The translations under genes and the position numbers were made by a program. Under the pieces are notes generated by a model, which worked only from the letters and a program-made list of their open reading frames with translations, had not been told where the DNA came from and made no database searches. DNA of 64,000 bases from NCBI GenBank assembly GCA_963691655.1, contig OY829326.1:79043235-79107234 (forward strand). Reading direction: 5' to 3'. Within the stretch, counting starts at the first letter, position 1. The number at the start of each line of letters is the position of its first letter. Of the stretch, positions 47,001 through 58,730 are shown in pieces. Source of the DNA: Toxonevra muliebris (lineage: Eukaryota; Arthropoda; Insecta; Diptera; Pallopteridae).

Positions 47001-48879
47001 AAATATTTCCCAGCTTGTTCTATTTTTTCGGTAATTACGTGTGTTTCAATTAGTATCAACATTTCATAAGATCTAACGAATTCAAAAAATGAGTGATACA
47101 AATACCAGGGTAGTATATTTTCAGAACATTTCTATATTATTAAATAAAAAACAAAACTTCTTTCAATCTACATTATATTGAATAATTATTAAAATTTCTG
47201 TCCAATAAAACTATAGTTTTCTAGGAAAATATATTCCGTATTCATATTTATATGAACAAAACAAAAACTTCTTTAATATTTTATTGTTTTAATGTTCAAA
47301 TAAAGCCAACAAAGTTAACAATAAAATAAATTATTACTTACAATGTCAACTGCAAAATACACAAGCACTCAGTCCAACTACAAATTACATACATTAAAAA
47401 TTTAAACAAATTATTTCAAATGACAAAATTGTTTCAGTTTCATTTTCATTTTCAGCACATAATTTAATTTATAATTTTATTCGTAATTTTCCAGACAAAA
47501 TGTTGTCAATTATAATTAGCATTGGCATTGGTGAAACGAAAATAAATGCAGCATAATTATGTTGATTGTGAGAAAACAAGATACATGAAAAATATTAGTT
47601 AATATATGTATGTAGCTGCATTTATGACTTGCCACAAGAAGATAAACAATATAAGTCATGAGCTATAGTTAAATGTAATCACATCATACATAGTCTTAGT
47701 CACAGCCGTAAAAATATAATGATGCGGTGATGATAAATTACAGTCATGGTCAGTGTTAATTTGAATTTTATAATTGAAAAAAAAAACACATTGAATGAAG
47801 AGAAAATTATTATTATCACTTTGTTAAAATTGAATGTCAAATACATATGCATACTAAATAGAATATGTATGCATGTATCTTTGTATTTTGTATGATTATC
47901 ACTTGGTTATTATTGTTAACAAGATAATATGCTAGAAAAATCCAGATTGGCACGCAAAAACGAAAGATTTAAACAACAAACTAATCTACAATTAAAATAA
48001 AATGTATTGTCTTCAAAATATTCACATAAAAGCAAAGAAAATGCAAAATTTTAATATAAGATGCCACTATTAACTCAATTTAAATAATAAAAATGAAACT
48101 TCCTTAATTTGCTATTAATAAGCTAAGTAATACCGCCTGCTTTGCAACTTCAAACCTGAGCATGAAACTAAATTTACGCACTTACGAATAAATGCTTGTG
48201 GCTGCATTTATTCGTAAGTGCGTAAAAAAAATACTCCAAAAAATTTATTGAAAAATACTTTACGCATATCAAATATTAATAAAAATCCCATAAAATATAA
48301 TGGAAAAAGTCTCTAAAACATAATAATATCAACAAGACTTCCTACTCTGAACGCAAAAAGCAAAATGGTAAATCAAAAAGGTATAAAATTATTTGTGGTC
48401 GGTAGTATCTGACTTGCACATAAAGCGGTGAACAAATTAGTGGAACTGTAGTAAACTATTGTAAGAAATTGAAATATACTGTAAACATTGCTTACGTATA
48501 AAAAGTGGCTGCTACAGAAGCAGCGAAAGCTGACTAAAGTTTAACTTTTGAGCATCGATAAATAAAGAACGAACAAATGTAAAAGTTACTCTACTTATAC
48601 GACACGAAATGTAATCGGGATCAGAGCGTGCTTGTTAGATGCGGTTAACTCCGTTTTGGGGCTCAACAACAAATTTTTTTTACGCAGTTCTGAAGTTTGC
48701 CCGTTTCTGAACATGTTGCCATAATAAAACATAAGATATCTTCGTTATTCTTGCATCTGAGAATGTTTATGTGATAGGCATCTTACATTAAAATTTTAGG
48801 TAAAACATATTTTTGGATTGGGTTAATCCATTATCTCCATAGCTTATGGGTATTTTTTAGCCTTGTCAAGAGAAACTAG
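47001..48879. other. AT-rich, no gene seen apart from the hairpin
   Basis: A long AT-rich stretch with no recognisable coding or transposon signature, except the hairpin at 48173-48226. Confidence 0.45.
48173..48226. repeat. Perfect 23-bp inverted repeat with 8-nt loop
   Basis: Arms 48173-48195 and 48204-48226 are exact reverse complements over 23 bp (core CGCACTTACGAATAAATGC). The loop is TTGTGGCT. The right arm runs into a run of A. Such a perfect stem in an AT-rich background is far from random. It could be a miniature foldback insertion or a hairpin RNA source. Confidence 0.9.
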
Positions 48880-49210
48880 TCTTTTCCTCCCATTACGAAA
48901 GCCCATAGAAATTTGATACGGTTTAGAAAAATGTTGCTCATCAAATTTTACTATGAGTTACTAGGCATTAGAAACGTGTAAACTTGGTTTTAGAAAGCAT
49001 TGTGGTCAGATTGAAGTAAAATTTTTGCCTCTTCAGAATAAAGTGAAATAAAGAGTTTCACAATCAAATTTTTGAGTGACGGATAACAAATAGCAGTTCT
49101 TTGATATAAATAAGTAATAAAATTGGTCAAAGATGACTACTCTGAGGCACTCCAATAAAATCTGATAAAGAGTTTTTGATCACCACCTTTTGAAATCTAT
49201 CTCTCATCTC
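48880..49210 (-). pseudogene. Non-LTR retrotransposon RT fragment
   Basis: From 49205 down: RFQKVVIKNSLSDFIGVPQS and SHL, then ILLLIYIKELLFVIRHSKI. This is the GVPQGSHLGP..F block and the following segment of a Jockey/RTE-like RT, with the G of PQG replaced. The YADD region is decayed. It is similar in style to the fragment at 30835. Confidence 0.7.
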
Positions 49211-49522
49211 TATGAACTGATCCATTGAACAAGCAGTGGTAGAAAACAAACAAATCAAGTTTATTAATCAGCACCAATATTTTTGTTTTTTAATTTTTGC
49301 AATTGCATCACAAGTTTTCTTTTTTGTATTCTGCCTCATTGGTCCTCCTTTATTTCATAAGATTGTACAGCGACATGTAAGATATATTTTACGTCCGTCA
49401 TCTCTATTTAATCTAAACTACCTTGAGTACCTCATCCAATCCAGTTTCCCACAGAAATTTCATTACAGCGCCGGATCAACGGATGCCAGTTCATTGCTAG
49501 GCACTTGGTACATGCCCATTAG
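49211..49522. other. Unassigned sequence
   Basis: A 125-codon plus-strand frame (49236-49613) is open across this stretch and into the inverted-repeat arm. Its hydrophobic, F-rich translation resembles nothing known. It probably is the antisense of decayed retroelement DNA. Confidence 0.35.
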
Positions 49523-50046
49523 ATGGCTTATTTGCTGCATACATTTTGCTAAAGGATTTCAGATCTTCATTGTGACAGCAGAATATGAAAATAGGATGCT
49601 AAAAACCAATTAAAATGAAAAAAAATTTAAATTTGCGAAAACTGGATGCGCTACTCCGAAAACCGTGATTTTAAACGATGTTTTACAATAGGTTTGAGGT
49701 TTTGTAATGAAAAAGCATTCAACTTGCATATAAAAGATTTACAGATATCCATACCTACGTAAAAAATGCCGCTTAAGCGAATGCGAAGCGAAATTTGGCA
49801 CTTTTTTTTACGAATTTTCAAATTCACCCGTTAGGATTTTGAAGATAGCGGTAATTTTTTTAAAATTAAAGTGCGTGGGATTGTAGGTAATTCAATCTAG
49901 TTTATTTAAAATACAAAAATCAAATCGAGTTGTATTTGAACTAGTAAATTAACTTTTAGTGAACCCATGTCGAGTACAATCAAGTTCATCTTTGACAAAT
50001 GTCGCTAAAAAAAATTGCAAAAAACAAAGCAGAAGTTAAAAAAAAA
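49523..50046 (+). repeat. Left arm of a ~2-kb inverted repeat
   Basis: The arm starts CATTAGATGGCTTATT. It includes GGATGCGCTACTCCGAAAAC, GAATTTTCAAATTCACCCG and GACAAATGTCGC, and ends near GCAAAAAACAAAGCAG. The reverse complement is at 50966-51535. Identity is perhaps 85-90%, with indels. Confidence 0.88.
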
Positions 50047-50157
50047 TTACCTTAAATTAGTGAAACATACCAATTAAGAAGTAACAACTAACTTTTAAAA
50101 TTTTCTCCATACTTAATCGCTTGTGTCAAAATTGTTGATTTATATCAATATGTAATA

Positions 50158-50902
50158 CAGGTGTCCCCCGTATAACACGATTGCTAGGTTCCAAAAAAGC
50201 ATCGTGTTGTGCGAATTCACGTTATACGGAACAAGGAAGCAGTATAAAAAGCGGAGTTAGTTTCCAAGAATTTAGAAATCTGCCGTATTATATACGAAAT
50301 CGTATTATACGGAACATGCAAGTAGTACAAAAACTGGGTTATGTTCCAAGAGTTTAAAAAAAAAAAATTTGGGATAAGTGCTCGTTCGAGCTGTCACATT
50401 CAGGGGCATTCATTTGCTTCTTGTATATTTTAACTTTTTGTACGGTTTGATACATTTTCTCTCTTTTATAAATAACTTAAAGTTTTTATTTTTGGTTGTA
50501 AAAAGTTAAAAAAATAGAAAGTAAGTATATTGATTTTATATAAAAAAATTTTAATAATAAGCACTTAACAGAAAATTTATTGGAACATTTAAAGAAAAAA
50601 TTTGAATTCAACAAGTAAAAATGACAATGAAACTAGAATACAGAGTGAACTGGAATTTGATAAATTTAACAAATAAATATTAGAGTTGTAGTTAAATAAC
50701 TTATTAACAAATTTAAAAAGCGATTTGAATTTCTAAATTTTGTTCACTAATCGTGTTAAACGAGGGATTCAGCTATTCGCAAATCATGATGGAAGGAAAT
50801 CGTGCTATAGTGGCATCGTGTTATATGGGATTTCCGCTATTAACAGAACGCGTTGGAGCGAAATCGTGCTCTACGAGTGCCGTGTTGTACGTGGGAAACC
50901 TG
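50158..50902. mobile_element. pogo/Tigger-like MITE (745 bp) in the loop of the inverted repeat
   Basis: The left end is CAGGTGTCCCCCGTATAACA and the right end read inwards is CAGGTTTCCCACGTACAACA, each preceded by TA (50156-50157 and 50903-50904). CAGGT.TCCC.CGT.TAAC with TA duplication is the pattern of Tigger/pogo-type ends. A sub-repeat of about 82 bp occurs twice inside (TACGGAACA...GTTCCAAGA, from about 50224 and 50306). No transposase. Confidence 0.85.
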
Positions 50903-50965
50903 TACATATAATACTGTAATTGACAGACGAAAATAAAGATTACAAACTTTCACGATAAGACAATT

Positions 50966-51535
50966 TTTTCAACTCCTGCTTTGTTTTTTTCGTGCAATTT
51001 TTTGATGACATTTGTCAAAGGTGAACTTGATTGTACTCGACGTGGGTTCACTAAAAGTTAATTTACTAATTCAAATATAACTCGATTTGATATTTTAAAC
51101 AATTTAAATTGAATTACCTACAAAGCTACGTACTTTCATTTTTGAAAAATTACCGCTATCTTCAAAATCCTATCGGGTGAATTTGAAAATTCGTAAAAAA
51201 AGTGCCAAATGGCCACTTTAGGCGCTGCGGGTTGCTTTCGGTTTAGTTGAATAAAAGTGGGTACGCCATTCGCTTTAGTGGCATTTTTTACATAGGTATG
51301 GATGTCCGAAAATCGTTTATATGGAAGTTGAATGCTTTTTCCATACAAAATCCCAAACGTATTGTAAAACATCCTTAAAAATCACGGTTTTCGGAGTAGC
51401 GCATCCAGTTTTCGCAAATTTAAATTTTTTTTCATTTTAATTGGTTTTTAGCACCATATTTTCATATTCTGCTGTCACAATGAAGATCTAAAATACTTTA
51501 ACAAAATAAGCCATCTAATGCGGATGAGTGCTCCA
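50966..51535 (-). repeat. Right arm of the ~2-kb inverted repeat
   Basis: Reverse complement of 49523-50046. It carries an extra segment of about 45-50 bp around 51215-51265 (GGCGCTGCGGGTTGC) that the left arm lacks. Confidence 0.88.
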
Positions 51536-51544
51536 CAATGAGCT

Positions 51545-51900
51545 AAAATAATTTCTGATGATTATTTTCCTCAATACAGAACCTAAATACATATTGAGTT
51601 TCCCTCAATACCTGTTTTACAGAGCTATTCTCTGAACCCGGAGTGTCCAGTCAGAATAGCAGCTAATATAAGCAAACTATATCTATGAACTCTCATTATA
51701 AATAGTTACTTAGAAGCGCTTTGGATTGTCTTAGTTCTGGAAGATTGGTGAATAGTTCTTACCTCTTGTTCATCTCTTTTGTGCAGAACTCATGAATGTG
51801 GTCGCTGCTCCCTTTTTGGCAAGCTCGTCTGCTTGTTACTTCGCCTCTATTCCTACGTGCCCAGGGACCCAACATAGAGCGTTAACGAGCTTATGCTTAG
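51545..51900 (-). pseudogene. Non-LTR retrotransposon RNase H C-terminal fragment
   Basis: From 51900 down: KLVNALCWVPGHVGIEAK, a stop, then ADELAKKGAATTFM, the end of the RNase H domain. Further down come ILTGHSGFRE and LCKTGIE, the segment after RNase H. The right arm of the inverted repeat begins at about its lower edge, so the element may have been the insertion target. Confidence 0.8.
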
Positions 51901-52639
51901 CAAAATATTTTTGCTATTGAATTATCTTAAATATAAAAATTTAAGTTATTTTTAATCTGAATGAAATAGTTGAAGGTGAGGGATTTTCAAAAAATTTTGC
52001 AAAATACACTTTTTTCGACTTTCATCGCCTGTAACCAAAAAAATTTTAATCCGATTGAAACAAACAGTGCATTGTCGTAAGGAAGAAGAGCTTACCTTTC
52101 GAACCGTTTACAGTCAATGTCAACCATTATCAAGGTTTACACTAGTAACTAAAGAAATATCCAAAAATAAGGTTTTTTCAAATTGCTCGAAAACGCTTCT
52201 TTGCAAAAATACATAAATGACATTTTTTTCAGAAAACCCTTTTTTTAAGTTCAGGCATTAACAAAAAATTGTAAACTAGTGTATTTTAATAAATAAATAT
52301 GTATATTCAAGTTTTTTAAAAAACTAGAAACGTTTTACATATGGATGATTTCTTCTCAAGGGAACCCTTTTGTAAAATTGGTCAGGCTCAAACTGCATAA
52401 AGTTAAGTCCTATTGTGTAGTAGTTAAAACACGTTTCTGGATGTTTCTTTATGAAAAACCCTGAGCTTTCTTTTGACCCAAAAAAATTTTATTTTTGAAA
52501 AAAATAAATTTTTGATTTTGCATTCACAACTTGTTTATACGCTTTGATTTAAAAATTTGTTGGGGTGTGAACAAATTTCGGCCATACTGTATTTATTATA
52601 TATATTATATATAATATATATTTTTATTCAAAACCCGAT
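51901..52639. other. AT-rich, no gene seen
   Basis: Ends in a palindromic TATATATTATATATAATATATA tract at about 52595-52621. Nothing else recognised. Confidence 0.4.
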
Positions 52640-53060
52640 TTAGCCATTGGCGGCTGTTTTTCCCCGAGCAAAAACTAAAATATTAACTTTCGACCGATTC
52701 GGGGAGAGAGGAGCGGTTTGAACCCCCAAAATCCCCCCTCAGCGTACGCCCTTTATTTGAAGGAAATTGCGAATACAGCTCGCTGGCACTCGCAGAATTT
52801 GGGACTTGAAATTGAAAATAAAGATTTACCATATCGTACGCGTCCTCTCCGTTACCCACTTTATTGATGTATAACTTAGACGGACTCATTATCTTTTTAA
52901 CGAAACTTTGGTGGTAAGAACTTGTTATCGGACCCTCAAAAGCCCCCTAGTATCAAATTAAAATATTATTTCCTTGTATTCAATCAATATCATTGTAAGA
53001 GTCCCCTTATCCTCTCCGTTACTTTGGAATGGCCGCACTTTAAAGTGAATGTTGCTTATA
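52640..53060. repeat. GC-rich unidentified block
   Basis: Runs of CCCCC with GAACCCCCAAAATCCCCCC and TCGGACCCTCAAAAGCCCCC, and the phrase CCTCTCCGTTAC twice (about 52846 and 53012). It looks like a dispersed repeat. On the minus strand 52683-52889 is open for 68 codons (MSPSKLYINKVGNGEDAYDM...), protein-like but unassigned. Confidence 0.45.
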
Positions 53061-56000
53061 CGCAGCATTGGGTATGAAAGAGTTAAAAGAATGACTCTTT
53101 GGGTTTTTCAATTTTTATATTTCTTTTGGAAACCAATCTGGATCATTTAAATTTAAAGAACCTTCATATTTTGGAACACATATTTCAAAACCCTGGTAAA
53201 GAATATTATTGAAATTCTGTAAACAGAATTTGTAGCAGGATGAAACGTAATTTTTATTGGAACTTTTTTCACGATTAAAGTGACAGTAACCTCAATCGAA
53301 GAATGCTATTTAGCCTCAGAGATGGAGTATGGCTCTGCTACAAATAATGATAATTTTGACGAATCGTCAGCAAAAAAGTTCTTCCATTCTTGTTCAGCGT
53401 ATTATTTACTTGATATAGGACCAGATCGGATATAAGGTCTAAAAATTCATCAATATTTTATCGAATGAAACAAGGTATCAAAGTTTGAGTATAACTACGG
53501 ATGTAGAGCTGCGTGGTTTACATAAACGCATAAATCAGAGTTAGGTGGAATATTGGAGCAAGTAATGTAAAGGTTTCCGAAGCGAATCCGAACACATATG
53601 CATTCTAAATCAATCACATTAGATAAAAGAATTTCATCAGATGCATAAACTTAACTTGTTATCACAGATATATTTTTGAAAATTTTTTGTATTAGATTCG
53701 CTACGAACGTTAAACAGCTGTTCTCGCTGCTACAGCTCTTGTTCCTGTGAAATTGTATTCTGTTCATTTTTTTTTTACATTTATTTATTTAATAATAAAA
53801 GCAATTTTTTGATATTAACTTTCCATGTACTTTCAATCATAATATATACCTGAAATCAAAAAACAAATAAAGTTAATTTCTGGAGTGTAGGGGATCGAAA
53901 ATAAATTCTCATAATGAAAATTATGCAAGAAAAAAACAAAAAATCATAATAATAATAATAAATATTTTGATGACTTTACGCTGATATGATGCGACTTGTT
54001 TGAGTGTATGTATATCTATCGACCTTCTGGTCTGTCTGGCATATGTACGTGTGCTGTTTGTCCATTATTTGACACTAGAGACTTAAAAACTGTTGTTTTT
54101 TTAGTTTACTTGAGTTAAATTCGTACGTGCGTATACGTGAATTTAAAAAATTCTGAAAATGATAATGTCAAAGAAGAAGAATGAATGTGAAACGCAATGT
54201 ACGCGTTGCATATTATTTTGGAATTTTCATGTACCTATAAAAATTTATGATTACGATTATATGATCCAACATAGCTGCACAGAAGGTACTCGTGCTTATG
54301 CATGTATGTATGTTTGTATGTAGTGTTGATGAGGATAAAGATGAAGATGATGTTGATGATGCCGATGATGTAATACAGACAAAAATATATTCGTATTTAG
54401 ACAGACACTCGAACGCACACATACACACCAATCGAGCTCTTCCTCTCCAGTGGCGGTATCGATGGCGGCAATATTACTAACTTTATATGTAGATATAGTG
54501 TTAAGTGCAGCGGGGAGGAGGAAGTGTTGTGGCATGCCCATTATCATCATCATCATCATACGTCGAGTGTGGAGTATTGTGTTACTGCAGGCATACAATA
54601 AACAAAAATTCTTTAAAAATGCATGCATTTAATTCTCGCATATAAAAAGATATTCATAATAGTTGCACGTGACTTGAATTTTTAATAATTTTGTTTCTTT
54701 TTTTGTTTATTTCATTTTTCTTTTTTGTACTTTTTTGTTTATTTTGTAAACAAAAATTAAAAGCAAAACTGGGGACAAAATGTTTCAGAACAAAGCAATA
54801 AGTTTTCCGCTTTTTTATGTTCCGATATTTATTTTTTATTGTATACACACTGAATTATGTATAATTTAGAATTTAATTTTTGTGAGAATTTATATAAATT
54901 ATTAAAGTCGAAATGCATTTTATTCTATTAAGCTAATTCTATTTAGTTCTTTATTCATCAACTGTTTCTGTGTTTCTATTTTGGTTGGTCGGACCATTAA
55001 AATAGAAATGAAAATCTGCCTACAAATATGTTTGGTGTCACTTATTAGATGTTAAATTAGCAGAGCCTTAACATTTACTAGTTACGAAGAATATTTTTTT
55101 AAAATCGAATGTTATTTTTGGAGGTTTTGTTTTATAAATAAAATTACAACAAAAAACTCATTATCTCGAGTCTGTTACCAGATCTTAAGGGGTTACATTG
55201 GGGACGAAGACTAAAAAATATATTTTCTCTTGTATTTTTCTACCTAATAATAAATGAAATATTTTATTCAAACTTTTCAACTTATCAAAGATAAACATTT
55301 GGTTATTATTTTGAGAAATTTTCAATTCAGCCATTGGGGCCTCATTTCCAGTGACCCATCAGAATAAAGCTTCCTAGGCGTTGTCAGAATAACTCATGAT
55401 GAAATTATTTCTGTTAGTATATATGTATAGCTCGTACTTCGAGGAAGGAAGGAAAAACAAAAATTTTAAATTTTGCCAGAGTTGTGTACAAAAAGTTACT
55501 ATTTTTGGTATAATTTGCCTTGTAAAATTAGTTGTGATAAAGAACCCTTAGTTCAAGCACTAGCCAATCTTGTCTTAAAGAAGTGTGCTGAAGATCAGTT
55601 AATTATTTTTTGAGAAATCATGTCAACCGACTTCAAAAATAGAGTTTTGAGAAAAACACACAAACTTTATTTGGCAGAACGATTACTAACGAATTCTGTT
55701 GTATTAAAAATACTATTGTAAATAAGTTGTAATTAGTAACCAAAATGAGTGGTGGCAGTCGCGATCGATGATGTGTAAACATCAGTGTTTAACTGCGTAT
55801 ATACTTTTAACTGAAATTTATTTTCTTGCTTCATTTAGTTATTTATTTACTTAGTTTATGGGTTTAAAGTTCTTACAGACTAATTAAGAGAGATTTAAAG
55901 GCAAAACGTTGAAATTATTAGAAGTAACTTAGGATAATTCAGAATTAATTCATTCATTCATTTGTTCCGAATCCGTAAACCATTTGCTGTCGTCTTATAT

Positions 56001-56444
56001 TTGCATCCAATGTACGTGTTTGTTGGTCATCACTATGGCTGACTAAAATATTTATTTAAATATTTTGTTGTGTTTTTAATATAAATCAATATTTTTGTAG
56101 ATTCGTAAATATTTTAGCAGAATTTCTGCATCACAAACAAGGTGGTTTGTGACACAGCCTTTGAATAATGTGGCAACTTAGCCACACTATTGTATTGAGC
56201 CATGGCACTCTAGACGAACTGAATCTGTTGACATTTTGTTTGTTTGTGTTGCTGTTTTGCGTTCAAATATGTTTGACGACAAACAAAAACTACGATTTTG
56301 TATGTGTGCGTGTCAGTTCGTTGCGGGTCTCTGTGATGTCGTGTTTCATACTATTTTAACAGTTAAAACAAATATTTGAAAAAGAACATTGTAGTCTAGT
56401 CGCTATCGGAATGATTTCATAATTTGATAAAAATTTATTCTATA
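53061..56444. repeat. Microsatellite-rich non-coding DNA
   Basis: (AAT)n at about 53945-53961. (GAT)n with the complementary reading (ATC)n at 54330-54372, and (ATC)n at 54541-54560. No gene recognised. 55190 (TTAAGGGGTTACATTGGGGAC) resembles a piggyBac-type end without a visible partner. Confidence 0.45.
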
Positions 56445-57326
56445 ATGCCGAAAATAAAAGAAACATCATCGACATTCTGTCACAGAACGGCGAAAGATAA
56501 TGCAGGTGTGTTCAAGACTGACGGCTCAGTTTTGTTTAGTTTGATGTGCTACATGGACATAATTGCTAATCAAAAATTTTAAATAGATCAACATTTAAAG
56601 ACTTCGGAACACTTGGAAAGTATTCAAAGAAAGAAAAGAAACGGTAACAACAACAAACAATCACTTTTAACAACCATGTATGATACCACTGATCGAAATC
56701 GAAACGTGAACGAGTTTTCAAAGGATTTCGCAAGGTGCTTCCTCAAAGCAAATATCCCTTTACATAAAATTGCTCATCCGAGTGTACCACATTTCCTTGA
56801 AAAACACACAAAGTATGCAGCTCCTTCAAAAACCGTGCTACGTTTACAGTATGTTCCTCAGCAGTATGAAAATTGCGTAAATAAAATTACTTATATCTGG
56901 GTTTCACTGGATGAAACAACGGACTGTGAGGGAAAATTTATTGCTTACCTCGTTTTCGGAATTTTAGAAGTCGAAATAGAACGTGGTTGTAGCTATTTGC
57001 TTGCATCGAGTGTTCTTGAAGTTACAAACTCCACAACGATTGCAACGTTTTTCGATGAATCTATGAACCAGCTTAGTAGGTTAATCAAATTTTCTGAGTA
57101 TTAAACAATTCCACCAAGAAACTATTTTACATTATTCTTGTCCTGTATTAAAAAATTGTTCACAAAGGTGAGATATTTGACTTTTTATTTTAAGTGTTCA
57201 AAACTTATGTTATTTATCTCTTCAGTGTCCCCGTCGAAAACTCAAATTTAAGACAATTTTTCCGGAACTCCACTGGCGCCGCAGGTAATTACAACCCGAT
57301 GGGGTACATGGATCGAAGTATATCGA
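56445..57326 (+). pseudogene. hAT transposase gene, N-terminal half (CGGBP1-like family)
   Basis: From ATG 56445 the frame runs to TAA 57104, with one internal stop (56579-56581). It starts MPKIKETSSTFC. The BED-like zinc finger keeps VLFSLMC and the paired histidines in DQHLKTSEH, but one cysteine is lost. Then come FARCFLKANIPLHKI, YIWVSLDETTDCEGKFIAYL (catalytic-region DETTD) and TNSTTIATFFDESM. The part that normally follows is missing. Text resumes as KLFTK, a 58-bp GT-AG segment, CPRRKLKFKTIFPEL, and, one frameshift later, TTRWGTWIEVYR. At 57326 the 2.56-kb insertion begins. The coding resumes at 59885. Dead as it stands. Confidence 0.9.
57168..57225 (+). other. Probable 58-bp intron in the hAT transposase gene
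   Basis: GTGAGATATT...TTATCTCTTCAG lies between AAATTGTTCACAAAG and TGTCCCCGTCGAAAA. Removing it joins KLFTK to CPRRKLKFKTIFPE, which fits the K-hydrophobic-F-x-K-APSR..KFKE..P pattern of the family. The length is typical of insect short introns. Confidence 0.6.
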
Positions 57327-57522
57327 CTGGTTTCTGACTCAACCTCGTAAGTCCAATTTTTGGCATTTTACGTTTTTGATGGCAACATCTTTAATTGCGG
57401 CCTCCGCATCCAGTAAAAATTTATATAAATCGAATCTTGATAATTAAAGCTAAAAAAAGAGTATGCAACAAATTCGTATGTAAAACACTATTTTTAAATA
57501 ATGCAACAAACATGTACAGTAC

Positions 57523-58493
57523 GTAGGATAGAAGGGGGAGCATTCGCCACTGGGGCACATTTGCCACCCGCCCTTATCCTCTAATTTAAGAAAGTTTTAT
57601 AATTGAAACAATCTATAATTTGTGCTTTTATCGATCATCTTTCATTCCTTCTACTTTGACAGTTGAGCTTTGTAAGTGATCGTGGGCAGACGTGTTTTCG
57701 TGTTTTTCGGGTGGTTGCAAAAATATTTGATAGTAAGTAAATCTTGTAATAATTTTTTAATTTATTGAGTGAGAAAAAAGTTGTTCAACTATGTTATTCC
57801 GGTGTTATTTAATTAAAGAATAAGCAATAGTTTCTTTTTATAAATGTTCAAAAAGCTTAAAAAAATTATGTTTTTATGAAAGTGGTTGCTCCTGAGGCAC
57901 ATTCACCAGAATGCGGATGGGACGGTTTCGACTGCATATGATATGAATTTTAGACAGTATAATGTTAAATTAAGTCATATCTAAATAAATTCCTCTAGAT
58001 CAGTGCTATCCACTTTTATTTACACGTATATACAAATGCTTATTTTTTTAAATAAATAACTTATATTTTTTAACAAAATATTTTAGAAATGAATCATTTA
58101 TATTTTTGTTACTTTATGTTATAAATAAATTTTCATTAATTAAAAATAAGTAGAACTTATTCTGACTGATAATATGTAATAGTAATATACAAGAAGAAAA
58201 ATTAAAAAAGAAAATAACTATTACTTTATCAAAAACCTTGAATTGTATTCCTTGACGGATGTCCCCCTTGACGAATGTACCCCATGACTGGGGCACTTTC
58301 ACCATTTTGGACTACTTGGAAAATCATCAAAAAAATAATAGAAATCATTAAGATAATCAACTCATAAAGATAACAGATGAAAGCTAATAAATGTAAATTT
58401 CTAATTAAAAAATAATTTTTCAAAAAAAACTATTAGTTTAGCCTAGACAGCACTTAAAAAAAAAGTGGCGAATGCTCCCCCTTCTACCCTACA
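57523..58493. mobile_element. MITE nested in the inverted-repeat element (971 bp)
   Basis: Termini of 29 bp differ at one base: GTAGGATAGAAGGGGGAGCA on the left, GTAGGGTAGAAGGGGGAGCA read inwards from the right. GGGGCAC phrases recur at both ends (CTGGGGCACATTTGCCACC and GACTGGGGCACTTTCACC). No coding capacity. The target duplication is not clear. Confidence 0.85.
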
Positions 58494-58730
58494 TATGTAA
58501 GATATACTTGAGTGCCCTTAAGTTTCGTGCATTTTTTAAACAATGTGTTGTCATTTGAAAAATCTTTTTTGGGGACTTTCCTAATACAGAAAATTCGGTT
58601 TTTGCATTATTTTGCACCTCGAAGGTCATTCGAATGTTCCAGAACTCCTCATAATTTTTAACAGGGAACAGTTTCTCTAAAAACAATATAATAGTTTTCT
58701 CAACGGTTTTTTTATCGCTCATTTATCGAA

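Noticed and set aside
49236..49613. 125-codon plus-strand frame
   Set aside because: It runs from unassigned, probably antisense retroelement DNA into an inverted-repeat arm, and its hydrophobic translation is not family-like.
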